DNA of 54,231 nucleotides, from contig JAJFBF010000021.1 of assembly GCA_020697295.1 (NCBI GenBank), forward strand, positions 1 to 54,231. Reading direction: 5' to 3'. Below are positions 1 to 10,739 of the stretch, piece after piece. The translations under genes were made by a program, and so were the position numbers. The notes under the pieces are model-generated. The model saw only the letters and a program-made list of their open reading frames with translations, searched no databases and had not been told where the DNA came from. Numbering within the stretch: position 1 is the stretch's first letter; each line of letters starts with the position of its first letter. This DNA comes from Moraxellaceae bacterium. GTDB taxonomy: Bacteria > Pseudomonadota > Gammaproteobacteria > Pseudomonadales > Moraxellaceae.

Positions 1-59
1 ACACTGATCAATTTACTGCGAAAGAGTGACGCCCAAGATTGGGGCATGCCCTGAAGGAA

Positions 60-91
60 GGGGCGGCTCCCCCTGGCAAGGGGGCCGCCCC
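60..91. other. GC-rich hairpin upstream of nirS
   Basis: Positions 60-66 pair with 85-91, and the C tract 69-73 pairs with the G tract 80-84 around a short loop. No T-run follows on either strand, so it is not a typical intrinsic terminator. It may end an upstream gene outside the window or lie in the nirS leader. A lone TTGAT half-site (156-160) lies close to the nirS start, but no partner half of an FNR/Dnr-type box is visible. Confidence 0.35.
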
Positions 92-162
92 GAGCGTCCG
101 GCCAAGCCAGCGGATCCGCCGAGCCTGACCCCACCCTCCTCCGGCCACGAAATTCTTGATAA

Positions 163-2292
<2,130 letters not shown>

Positions 2293-2332
2293 TCATCGCC
2301 CCGGGGCAGCGATCCTGCCCCGCATTCGATGT

Positions 2333-2360
2333 GAAAAAGCCCGCACATGCGGGCTTTTTC
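2333..2360 (+). terminator. Intrinsic terminator after nirS
   Basis: A GC stem (AAGCCCGC / GCGGGCTT, loop ACAT) is flanked by an A-run and followed by a T-run, 40 bp after the nirS stop. It separates nirS from sbcD. The symmetrical A/T flanks would let it work in both directions. Confidence 0.85.
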
Positions 2361-2528
2361 TTGCCCGGGATTCGTGACGCGCCGGCCTGATCGAGGCGAT
2401 TTTTCCGGGCATGGCCCGCCGCATCGCGACACACTTCGTCGCGCCATGCACCGATTATCCGTACAGAACAAATGCCCTGCCCCTACACTCCCCGCCTGGC
2501 ACGGCGCAGCGACAGGAAGAACAACAAT

Positions 2529-3749
2529 ATGCGGATCCTCCACACCTCCGACTGGCATCTCGGCCAGAGCTTCATGGGCAAGACCCGCCTCGCCGAGCAC
2601 CAGGCCTTCCTCGACTGGCTGATCGGGCAGGTCCAGGCCCATCAGGTGGACGCCGTGATCATCGCCGGGGATGTCTTCGATACCGGCACGCCGCCCAGCT
2701 ACGCCCGCGAGCTCTACAATTCCTTTGTCAGCCGGATGCACGACAGCGGCGCCACCCTGGTCGTGCTGGGCGGCAACCACGACTCCGTCGCCACCCTGGG
2801 CGAAAGCCGCGCGCTCTTCAGCAAGCTCGGCACCCATGTCGTGCCGGGCGTGGCCGCCATCGTCGCGGACCAGGTCCTGGTGCTGCCGGATCAGAGTGGC
2901 CGACCCGGGGCGCTGCTCTGCGCCGTTCCTTTTGTCCGCGCCCGGGAAGTGGTCCTGAGCGAGGCCGGGCAGACCGCCGAGCAAAAACAGCAGGCGCTGC
3001 AAGCCGCCATTCGCCGTCATTACCACGATGTCTACGAGCTCGCCCTCGCCCGGCGCGCGGCCCTGGGCGGCACACTGCCCATCGTCGCCACCGGACACCT
3101 GACGACGGTGGGCGCCAGCCTCAGCGAATCGGTCCGGGAAATTTACGTGGGCACGCTCGCGGCCTTTCCGGCCAGCGAGTTCCCGCCTGCAGACTATATT
3201 GCCCTCGGCCATATTCACCGCCCGCAGAAAGTCGGTGGCCAGGAGCACATCCGCTACTGCGGCTCGCCCATCCCCCTCAGCTTCGATGAAGCCAGAACCG
3301 AAAAGGAAGTGGTGCTGGTGGAACTGGCCGACGGCGGCCTCAAGAGCGTGACCCCGGTGACCGTGCCGACCTTCCAGCAACTCGTGTCGCTCACGGGTTC
3401 GCTGGTGGAACTGGAGAGCGCCTTCGCGGAACTGGCCGTCACGGCCGACCCCGGACGGCCGGTGTGGGCCGAGGTGGTGGTCGCCAGCGATGACTACCTG
3501 AGTGACCTGCAGGAGCGCCTGCAGGCGATGATCGAGGACAAGCCCATCGAGATCCTGCGCACGCGCCGCGAGCGTGGCCAGGCCGCTGCCACCTGGCAGC
3601 AGGCCACGGGCGGCACGCTAGACGAGCTCACCCCCCACCAGGTATTCGCGCACCGGCTGGATGCCGAGCAACTGGATGACGTGCTGCGCGGCGAACTGGA
3701 GCTGCGCCATCGCCTGGTGCTGGGCAAGCTCGAGGAAACCGAGGCATGA
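2529..3749 (+). CDS. sbcD: Exonuclease subunit SbcD
   Basis: This is the Mre11-type nuclease subunit of SbcCD, which cleaves hairpins and DNA ends during repair. The 406-aa protein opens with MRILHTSDWHLGQ, giving metal ligands Asp8 and His10. It continues with AGDVFDTGTPP (Asp48), GGNHDS (Asn83-His84) and GHIHRPQ, the calcineurin-like phosphoesterase metal site. An in-frame ATG 57 bp upstream exists, but the chosen start gives the family's standard N-terminus and has AGGAAG just upstream. The stop overlaps the sbcC start by 4 bp (ATGA), so the two are translationally coupled. Confidence 0.96.
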   Translation: MRILHTSDWHLGQSFMGKTRLAEHQAFLDWLIGQVQAHQVDAVIIAGDVFDTGTPPSYARELYNSFVSRMHDSGATLVVLGGNHDSVATLGESRALFSKLGTHVVPGVAAIVADQVLVLPDQSGRPGALLCAVPFVRAREVVLSEAGQTAEQKQQALQAAIRRHYHDVYELALARRAALGGTLPIVATGHLTTVGASLSESVREIYVGTLAAFPASEFPPADYIALGHIHRPQKVGGQEHIRYCGSPIPLSFDEARTEKEVVLVELADGGLKSVTPVTVPTFQQLVSLTGSLVELESAFAELAVTADPGRPVWAEVVVASDDYLSDLQERLQAMIEDKPIEILRTRRERGQAAATWQQATGGTLDELTPHQVFAHRLDAEQLDDVLRGELELRHRLVLGKLEETEA

Positions 3750-6700
3750 GAATCCTCAAGCTGCGGCTGCGGAACCTGAATTCGCTCAAGGGCGACTTCG
3801 AAGTCGATTTCACGCAACCGTGTTTCCAGAACAATGGGCTCTTTGCCATCACGGGCGCCACCGGTTCCGGCAAGACCACGCTGCTGGATGCGATCTGCCT
3901 CGCGCTCTACCACCAGACGCCGCGCCTGGGGAAGGTCTCGGATTCCGCCAACGAATTGATGACGCGCAACACCGCGGACTGCCTGGCCGAAGTGACATTC
4001 GAGGTCAACGGACAGCAATACCGCGCATTCTGGAGCCAGCATCGCGCGCGCAACAGGATCGACGGCAAGCTGCAGGCTGCGCAGGTGGAGCTGGCCGATG
4101 CCACCGGCCAGATTCTCGCCGACAAGACCTCCGACAAGCTGCAGCAGGTCGAGGCCATCACCGGCCTGAACTTCAATCGCTTCACCAAGTCCATGCTCCT
4201 CGCCCAGGGCGGCTTTGCGGCCTTCCTGAATGCCGACGACAACGAGCGCTCCGAATTGCTGGAGCAACTCACCGGCACCGACATCTACAGCCGCATTTCC
4301 CGCCACACGTTCGAGCACACGCGTGCCGCCGAAGGCGAACTGCGGCACTTGAACGAGCAACTCAACCACCTTGCCGTGCTCCCGGACGATGTGCGCCAGA
4401 CCCTGGCGCAGCAGCAGGCCGAGCTGCAGGTGCAGCAGCAGGCGCTGGCCGCGCAGCTCGCTACCGCCCGCGCCCTGCTCGCCTGGCGCGCGGAGCTGGA
4501 TCAGGCCATGCGCCACCACGAGGAAGCCAATGCCCGCCACCAGGCCGCGCTAACGGCGCTGGCGGTCGCGGCGCCGGAGCTTGCACGACTGGACGCGCAT
4601 GCCCCCGCCGCCCGCCTGCATCCACTCTACCTCGCTGCTCAAAAGGCGGCGGGCGCCCTGCAACTGACGACAGAAAACCTCGGCGCGACCCGGGCGGAGA
4701 AATCCGTCAGGGAGGCGGCGCTACACGCTCATTCCACGCTGGCGGCCCAGCTGGCCCGGCAAGTGGCCGCCGAGGCTCGGCAGACGCTTGCCGCCACCCA
4801 GGAGGCAGTGGGCGCCATCGAGCACTACCAGACGACGCATGCGGCGCATGCGCAACTCGAGTCCCGCATCGGCAACTGGGAATCCCGCCTCGAGCAGATC
4901 GCCCGCCAGGCCGTGTCACTGCAACGGCAAGAGCAAGCCCTCATGCAGGCCCGGCAAGACGCTTCTGCCAGTGAGGCGGCAGCCACCGTGGCGCAAGCGA
5001 ATCGCCTCGCGCAGCAATCGACCCTGGAGCAGGCGGCACAAGCGCTGGCCGATGCCGGGCAGGTGATGGCAACGCTGCTTGATGGAAAGCAGGAAGACGG
5101 GATTCGCACGGAGTGGGAGCAGCACGGCGCACGCGGCCAACTGCTGGCGCAACTCAAGGGATCACTGGAGGACGACAGCACGCTGCGCGAGACAATCGCG
5201 GGGCTGACGCGCAAGCAATCGGAGAGAGCGCCCGAGCTTGTCAAAATTACTGCGGCCCGCGAGTCCCTGCTCGCCGCGCATGGCGAGCTCAAGACCGAGG
5301 TCAGGGTTCTGGAGGAGCGCCTTATCCAGGAAAATCGCATCAAGGACCTGGCGGCGCACCGCGCCGAACTGCAGGACGGCCACCCCTGCCCGCTGTGCGG
5401 CGCCGAGGACCACCCGGCCATCGCCGACTACCAGCGTTGCGACCCCACGGCCACGGCGCGACTTCTGGAAAGCCAGCGCATCGAACTGGATACTCTGGTG
5501 GCGAAAGGCCGGGACGTTGCCAATGACCTCGGCCAGCTCAGCGGCGAGCTCGAGGAGATAGGGACGCAATTGCATGACCAGGAGCAGGCACTCGCGCGCA
5601 ACCAGGACCTGCAGCGGCAGATGCTCGTCACATTGCAGCTCCCGCCTTGCGAGCTGACCGCCGTGGCAACGCTGATGCTGGAATGCCAGGCGGCGCAGTC
5701 GGCGGCGTCAGCCCTGCTGCACCGCATCAGCCAGCAGCGGCAAATCCTCGACGCAGCCCGCTCGCAACTGTCGAATGCGCAGCAAGAGGCGGCCAGACTG
5801 GAGCAGGAGTCGGTCCTGGCCACCCAGCGCACCAGGGCCTTGCAGGAAAAGGCCGGCGAAGTCGCGGCCGACATCGAGCGCCTGCAGCAGACGCTTCTCC
5901 AGGATCGCCAACAGCTCGGCGAGGCGCTGTCCGCCACGGGCCATGCGTTTCCGGCGGACCCCGCACACTGGCTGGCCGAGCGCCGCGAGGAGCAACTTGA
6001 ATGGTCGCGACAGGCCTCCGCGCTGTCCGGACACCGCAGCCGCTTGCCGCTGCTCGAGCAGAACGCTGCCGAATGCCAAAGAGCCGCCGATGCGCTGCTG
6101 GCCGAGTGGCAAAAGTTCAACGCCCATGAGCTGCCGATACTGGCAGCGCAGCCCGCGCCGACTACAAGGCTGTCCCAGTGCCGTGCCGATATCGACACTG
6201 CCCGTGAGGAACTGCAACGCCTCCTCGGCCGCGAGCAGGAACTGCAGTCGCAACTGCAGGCGCAGCAATCCAGTCATTCCGCTGCGGAAGCCGACTTCCG
6301 GCAGGGTCTGGCAAACAGTGCCTTTGCTCATGAACAGGCCTTCCTGGCCGCCTTGCTGTCACCTGAAGAACAGCAGGCGCTTGCAGCAAGGCGCGAACAA
6401 CTCACGCGCGAAGAGCTGCAGGGCAAGACCCTGCTCGAGGCCGCGCTCGCCAGGCGCGAGGAGCTGGCCGCGCAAGCGCTGACCCCGGAGGATACGCCCG
6501 CCCTGCAGTCCGCCGTGGCCGCGCTGGCCACGCAGGAGCAGGACAGCCTCGTCGAGCAGGGCAAGATCGACGAGCGCCTCAAGAACGATGCCCAGCTACG
6601 CCTGCAGCAGGCCGGCCTGCTCGATGTCATCACCCTCAAGCGGCAGGACGTCGACCTCTGGCAGCGCCTCAACGACCTCATCGGCTCGGCCGACGGCAAG

Positions 6701-7159
6701 AAATACCGACGCTTCGCGCAGGGCCTGACGCTGGATCACCTGCTGGTGCTGGCCAATCGCCAGCTGCAGCGCCTGCACCCGCGCTATGTGCTGCGGCGGC
6801 GCAATGACAGCGAGCTGGCGCTCGAGATCGTGGACACCTGGCACGGCGACCAGGCGCGCGATACCCGCACCCTCTCCGGCGGCGAAAGCTTCCTGGTCAG
6901 CCTGGCGCTGGCACTGGCGCTGTCCGACCTCGTCAGCCACAAGACCTCCATCGACTCGCTGTTCCTCGACGAGGGCTTCGGGACACTGGACACGGACACG
7001 CTGGAGATCGCCCTCAATGCACTCGACAGCTTGAACGCCAGCGGCAAGATGATCGGGGTAATCAGCCACATCGAGGCGATGAAGGAGCGGATTCCGGTGC
7101 AGATCCAGGTACAGAAGGCGCCGGGCGTGGGGTATTCGAGCCTGTGCGTGGTGGGTTGA
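3746..7159 (+). CDS. sbcC: Exonuclease subunit SbcC (SMC-like ATPase)
   Basis: This is the Rad50-like ATPase partner of SbcD. The 1137-aa protein has an N-terminal ATPase lobe with Walker A GATGSGKT (37-44). Two long Gln/Ala/Glu-rich coiled-coil arms flank a zinc hook CPLC (Cys548, Cys551). The C-terminal lobe carries the ABC signature LSGGES (about 1043-1048) and Walker B LFLDEGFGTLD. Length and order fit intact SbcC. No terminator is obvious in the 130 bp after the stop. Confidence 0.96.
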   Translation: MRILKLRLRNLNSLKGDFEVDFTQPCFQNNGLFAITGATGSGKTTLLDAICLALYHQTPRLGKVSDSANELMTRNTADCLAEVTFEVNGQQYRAFWSQHRARNRIDGKLQAAQVELADATGQILADKTSDKLQQVEAITGLNFNRFTKSMLLAQGGFAAFLNADDNERSELLEQLTGTDIYSRISRHTFEHTRAAEGELRHLNEQLNHLAVLPDDVRQTLAQQQAELQVQQQALAAQLATARALLAWRAELDQAMRHHEEANARHQAALTALAVAAPELARLDAHAPAARLHPLYLAAQKAAGALQLTTENLGATRAEKSVREAALHAHSTLAAQLARQVAAEARQTLAATQEAVGAIEHYQTTHAAHAQLESRIGNWESRLEQIARQAVSLQRQEQALMQARQDASASEAAATVAQANRLAQQSTLEQAAQALADAGQVMATLLDGKQEDGIRTEWEQHGARGQLLAQLKGSLEDDSTLRETIAGLTRKQSERAPELVKITAARESLLAAHGELKTEVRVLEERLIQENRIKDLAAHRAELQDGHPCPLCGAEDHPAIADYQRCDPTATARLLESQRIELDTLVAKGRDVANDLGQLSGELEEIGTQLHDQEQALARNQDLQRQMLVTLQLPPCELTAVATLMLECQAAQSAASALLHRISQQRQILDAARSQLSNAQQEAARLEQESVLATQRTRALQEKAGEVAADIERLQQTLLQDRQQLGEALSATGHAFPADPAHWLAERREEQLEWSRQASALSGHRSRLPLLEQNAAECQRAADALLAEWQKFNAHELPILAAQPAPTTRLSQCRADIDTAREELQRLLGREQELQSQLQAQQSSHSAAEADFRQGLANSAFAHEQAFLAALLSPEEQQALAARREQLTREELQGKTLLEAALARREELAAQALTPEDTPALQSAVAALATQEQDSLVEQGKIDERLKNDAQLRLQQAGLLDVITLKRQDVDLWQRLNDLIGSADGKKYRRFAQGLTLDHLLVLANRQLQRLHPRYVLRRRNDSELALEIVDTWHGDQARDTRTLSGGESFLVSLALALALSDLVSHKTSIDSLFLDEGFGTLDTDTLEIALNALDSLNASGKMIGVISHIEAMKERIPVQIQVQKAPGVGYSSLCVVG

Positions 7160-7288
7160 GGGCGGACCTGCAGGGACTCTTCAGGTTCTCGGCCAAGCCG
7201 GAAAGGTAGCGATCGGGGAGAAGTCCGGCATGGTTGCGCCGGCAGGCTGTGGCGCTTGCCGGGAGGCGGCGATCAGGGGCTTTTGGCA

Positions 7289-7317
7289 TGGACTGCCCCC
7301 GTAACCCTAGCTATCAT
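7289..7317 (+). promoter_or_regulatory. Putative sigma70 promoter of tRNA-Arg
   Basis: TGGACT (7289-7294), a 17-bp spacer and TATCAT (7312-7317) lie 39 bp before the tRNA. The -10 matches the consensus at five of six positions and the -35 at four of six. The call rests on pattern and position only. Confidence 0.5.
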
Positions 7318-7356
7318 GCGCCTCCCCGGCGACGCTCGTTTCCGGATTCTAGATAT

Positions 7357-7433
7357 GCGCCAGTAGCTCAGCTGGATAGAGTACTGCCCTCCGAAGGCAG
7401 GGGTCGTGGGTTCGAATCCCGCCTGGCGCACCA
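7357..7433 (+). tRNA. tRNA-Arg (anticodon CCG)
   Basis: This is a 77-nt cloverleaf with acceptor stem GCGCCAG / CTGGCGC, D-loop AGCTGGATAGA, anticodon stem CTGCC / GGCAG around loop CTCCGAA (anticodon CCG, reading CGG), T-loop GGTTCGAATCC and an encoded 3' CCA. tRNA 3' ends are frequent integration sites, but no integrase or duplicated tRNA end follows within the window. Confidence 0.97.
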
Positions 7434-7505
7434 CTCGCTGCAAAAAATCCTAACCATATGTTCCGAAAGGAATTTTCTTGCCTTTCGCACACGTGCGCCT
7501 GGCGC

Positions 7506-8702
7506 CTAGACCACTTCCCCCGCCGCATGCCCCGACGCCCAGGCCCACTGGAAGTTGAAGCCGCCCAGATGCCCGGTGACATCCACCACCTCGCCAATGA
7601 AATACAGCCCCGGCTGCGCCTTGCTCTCCATGGTCCTCGACGACAGCTCCTGGGTATCGACGCCGCCCAGCGTGACCTCGGCGGTGCGATAGCCTTCCGT
7701 GCCCGAGGGCTTGAGCCGCCAGCGCCCGAGGCCCTCGGCAATCGCCAGCAGCGCCGCATCCGGGATTTCCGCCAACGCGGTTTCCGCCCAAGGCAGCCAG
7801 AACAGCGTCTGCAGTTCCTGCACCAGGCTCTTCGCCAGCAAGGGCGCCAGCTGGGTGCGCAACAGGGACCGGGGATGCTCTTTCTTCTGCTGCTTCAGCC
7901 ACGCCGGCAGCTCGAGCCCGGGCAGCAGATCCACGGCGATGGGCTCGCCCACCTGCCAGTAGTTGGACAGCTGCAGCGCTGCCGGGCCGCTCAGGCCGCG
8001 ATGCGTGAACAGCACATTCTCGCTGAAGCTTTTCTTGTCCGTGCCCAGCACCACGTCCACCGCCAGGCCGGACAGGCGCTCGGACACCGCCTTGAAAGCA
8101 TCGCTGAACATGAAGGGGACGAGTCCGGCACGGGTCGGCAGGACCTTGAGGCCGAACTGGCGGGCCAGCTCGTAGCCGAGGCCGCTCGCGCCCATGGTGG
8201 GAATGGAGAGCCCGCCGGTGGCGACCACGAGCGAACTTGCCGAAAACTCGCCCTTGTTGCTGCGGATGACGAAGCGCTGTCCCGGCTTGTCACTGGCCGC
8301 CACCGCCTGGATTTCGCAATGGGTCTGGATGCGCACCTTCGCCTGCTCGCATTCGTCGACGAGCATGGCGAGGATGTCCTTCGCAGACTCGTTGCAGAAC
8401 AGCTCACCGTGCTTGCGCTCGTGGTAGGGGATGCGGTGCTTTTCCACCAGGGCGATGAAATCCCACTGGGTATAGCGATCGAGAGCCGAGATGCAGAAAT
8501 GCGGATTGGCGGAGAGAAAGCACTCGGGCTCGATAAAGAGATTGGTGAAATTGCAGCGGCCGCCACCGGACATCAGGATCTTCTTGCCGATCTTGTTGCT
8601 GCCGTCCAGCACCAGCACGCGACGGCCGCGCTGGCCGGCCGTGAGGGCGCACATGAGGCCGGAGGCGCCGCCGCCGATGATCACGACATCGAAATGGGTC
8701 AA
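7506..8702 (-). CDS. YhiN/HI0933-family FAD-dependent oxidoreductase
   Basis: This is a flavoprotein of unknown physiological substrate. It has an N-terminal Rossmann FAD site VVIIGGGASGLMCAL followed by the family motif KKILMSGGGRCNFTN, and a C-terminal FAD segment LYFIGEVVDVTGHLGGFNFQ. I place the start at a TTG (8700-8702), which gives MTHFDVVIIGGG and 398 aa, the usual family length. The frame stays open to an ATG at 8810, but that would add 36 residues rich in Pro and Arg and unlike the family. No strong Shine-Dalgarno precedes the TTG, so the start is less certain than the function class. Confidence 0.88.
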   Translation of the reverse strand: MTHFDVVIIGGGASGLMCALTAGQRGRRVLVLDGSNKIGKKILMSGGGRCNFTNLFIEPECFLSANPHFCISALDRYTQWDFIALVEKHRIPYHERKHGELFCNESAKDILAMLVDECEQAKVRIQTHCEIQAVAASDKPGQRFVIRSNKGEFSASSLVVATGGLSIPTMGASGLGYELARQFGLKVLPTRAGLVPFMFSDAFKAVSERLSGLAVDVVLGTDKKSFSENVLFTHRGLSGPAALQLSNYWQVGEPIAVDLLPGLELPAWLKQQKKEHPRSLLRTQLAPLLAKSLVQELQTLFWLPWAETALAEIPDAALLAIAEGLGRWRLKPSGTEGYRTAEVTLGGVDTQELSSRTMESKAQPGLYFIGEVVDVTGHLGGFNFQWAWASGHAAGEVV

Positions 8703-8882
8703 GGCTGTCTGCCCGCAATCGGAACTAAGGCCCGCCTGCCGGCGGGGATTCGGGCGGGGAGTATATAGGGGCGGCGGCGAGCAGGTGTAGGCCGGTTCGG
8801 CCCGTGCCATCGCCCCGGGCCAGCCACGACTTCATCGGCCTGAGGCCGGTGGACGGAGGTAAGCCATTAGTCGCGACGCCAC

Positions 8883-9299
8883 TCATATCCCTGCGCAGGC
8901 GCGCTTCACTTCGTCACGCAGCATCCCCAAGCCGCCCCGCCGGGGGCCCCGGCGATCCGCCTCGAAGCGATATTCACGCTGCGCGTTCTCGCAGGCGACA
9001 GGGTCGCGCATCCTGGAAGCCCGGGCCTCGCTGCCGGCCGGGCGGCGGGCGGAGGATGGCGCGGCCGGCGTCCGGGCCGGTGGCGAGCGCTTGGCCCAGC
9101 TGCGCAATTCGCGGCTGTCGACGACCGTGGCGGGCTTCACCTTCATGGCCTCGGCGCGCTCGGTCGGCGCGCAGCCGACATTGGACCAGGTCAGCTCGCC
9201 GGCCGGGCCGATGCAGCGGGTCAGGGTCTCGGCGCCGGCCAGTGGCGCCAGCCCCGAGCCCGCGGCCAGGGTCAGCAGGACTCTTAAAAGATGTTTCAT
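8883..9299 (-). CDS. Small secreted protein, DUF4124-like
   Basis: The 138-aa product has a clear signal peptide ending near LAPLAGA-ET. A short Cys-containing module (TRCIGPAGELTWSNVGC) resembles the DUF4124 pattern, in which a short beta motif follows the signal peptide. The middle is Pro/Ala/Arg-rich, and two further Cys lie near the end (VACENAQ..., KRACAGI). AAGGAG lies just upstream of the ATG, supporting this start over an in-frame ATG 72 bp further out. Function is unknown; a periplasmic location is inferred. It is transcribed away from the RND operon. Confidence 0.7.
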   Translation of the reverse strand: MKHLLRVLLTLAAGSGLAPLAGAETLTRCIGPAGELTWSNVGCAPTERAEAMKVKPATVVDSRELRSWAKRSPPARTPAAPSSARRPAGSEARASRMRDPVACENAQREYRFEADRRGPRRGGLGMLRDEVKRACAGI

Positions 9300-9617
9300 G
9301 ACAGGCCTCTCCTTGGGGATAGCCCCGGCATCCTTGCCGGGGCGCGCAGACGGGGCCGCGGAGCAGGCCACTAGCGGTCCATGCCGACCGGGCGCCCATG
9401 CCAGCCCCGGGCAGGGCCCTGCGCCCGTCTACTTCGCGGCTTTGGCCGGGCCGGGTCAACCGGGGGGAAGTCGTAGCGTTAACTTCTCCAGAGCGGCCGC
9501 CGCCTGCGGCTTGTCACAGCCTTGTGCCTTAATACGGACGCCCGTTCGCGCTAAAGTCATCCCCTGCCCGGCGGCCCGCCCTTGCCGCCCGCAACCGCCA
9601 TTGCCCAAGGACTTCGC
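9300..9617. other. Divergent intergenic region with a perfect hairpin
   Basis: This 318-bp gap separates two divergent genes and must hold both promoters. Positions 9322-9330 and 9335-9343 form a perfect 9-bp GC stem with a 4-nt loop; it would lie in the 5' leader of the minus-strand gene and has no T-run. I see no convincing -35/-10 pair for either direction and no clear regulator operator. Confidence 0.4.
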
Positions 9618-10739
9618 ATGCCCCTGCTGCCCCGGCGCTACCTCCTGCCCGCCATCGCCCTGCTCGTCATTGCGCTCGCCCTGTTCCAGGCGCTGCGCCC
9701 GGCCACCGACAAGAAGCCGCGCGGCCCGCAAACGGCCACCGTGCAAGTGGCGCTGGCAACGCTGCGCGATGTGCCGGTCGAGCTGGAGACGGTGGGACAG
9801 GTCGTGCCGCTGGACAGCGTCACCTTGCGCGCGCGCGTGGATGGCCAGGTGGCGACGGTGCCCATGCAGGAAGGACAGGCGGTGGCGGCCGGCCAGGTGC
9901 TGGTGACCCTCGACGACGCCGAGCTGCGCACCCGCCTCAACCAGGCCGAAGCCACGCTGGCGCGCGACGAGGCGCAGCTGGCCAATGCCCGCAGCGTGCT
10001 CGCGCGCAACGAAGCGCTGAAAGAAAAGAATTATGTCTCCGAGGATGCGCTGCGCACGGTGCGCACGGAAATGCTGGCGCTTGCCGCCACGGTGAAATCC
10101 TCGCGCGCGGCGCTGGAGAATGCGCGCCTGCAACTGTCGTATACGGTGGTGCGCGCGCCTTTCGCCGGTCGCGTCGGCGGCCGCCAGGTATCGCCCGGCA
10201 CGTCGGTGAAGGCCAACGACACCGTGCTCGCCGTCATCAATCGCCTGCGTCCGGTGCAGGTGGCCTTTGCCGTCCCCGACCGCTACCTCGGCCAGATGCA
10301 GCCGCTGCGCCAGGGTGGACGTCTGCCGGTGCACATCGCGTCCGAGCATGATGCCGCGTTGCGCGCGCAGGGCTTTGCCGATTTTGTCGACAACGCTGTC
10401 GATACGGGCAGCGGCACCATCCGCGTCAAGGCCACCTTTCCCAATACCGATGACCGCCTTACGCCGGGCGCCTACGTGAAGGTCACGCTGGTGCTGGAAA
10501 CACTGAAGAACGCACTGACCGTGCCGGCGAAGGCCGTGCAGCAGCGCGACGAGCGCAGCACGGTCTTTGTGGTCGATGCCGCCGGCAAGGCGCAGCTGCG
10601 CGAAGTTACGGTGCGCACGCTGCGCCCGGACCTGGCGGTGATCGCGACCGGCCTCAAGCCCGGTGAGCGCGTGGTGCAAAGCGGGATGCTGCGCCTGACG
10701 CCAGGCATGCCCGTGAAGGTGCAGGAGCCGCGCCCATGA
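9618..10739 (+). CDS. RND efflux periplasmic adaptor (membrane fusion protein)
   Basis: This adaptor would link an inner-membrane RND pump to an outer-membrane channel. The 373-aa protein has an N-terminal membrane anchor (about 8-24). A lipoyl half-motif (ARVDGQVATVPMQEGQAVAAGQ) leads into an alpha-hairpin (about residues 85-160, Ala/Glu/Leu-rich). The second half-motif APFAGRVGGRQVSPGTSV and beta-barrel/membrane-proximal domains follow. The MdtA/AcrA family is the best fit. AAGGA sits about 6 nt before the ATG; an in-frame ATG 36 bp upstream lacks one. The stop overlaps the pump gene start by 4 bp. With that partner broken, this adaptor may be orphaned. Confidence 0.9.
   Translation: MPLLPRRYLLPAIALLVIALALFQALRPATDKKPRGPQTATVQVALATLRDVPVELETVGQVVPLDSVTLRARVDGQVATVPMQEGQAVAAGQVLVTLDDAELRTRLNQAEATLARDEAQLANARSVLARNEALKEKNYVSEDALRTVRTEMLALAATVKSSRAALENARLQLSYTVVRAPFAGRVGGRQVSPGTSVKANDTVLAVINRLRPVQVAFAVPDRYLGQMQPLRQGGRLPVHIASEHDAALRAQGFADFVDNAVDTGSGTIRVKATFPNTDDRLTPGAYVKVTLVLETLKNALTVPAKAVQQRDERSTVFVVDAAGKAQLREVTVRTLRPDLAVIATGLKPGERVVQSGMLRLTPGMPVKVQEPRP

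Noticed and set aside
7357..7500. tRNA-Arg as a mobile-element attachment site
   Set aside because: No duplicate of the tRNA 3' end, no integrase and no shift in gene content follows; the next genes are ordinary chromosomal genes.
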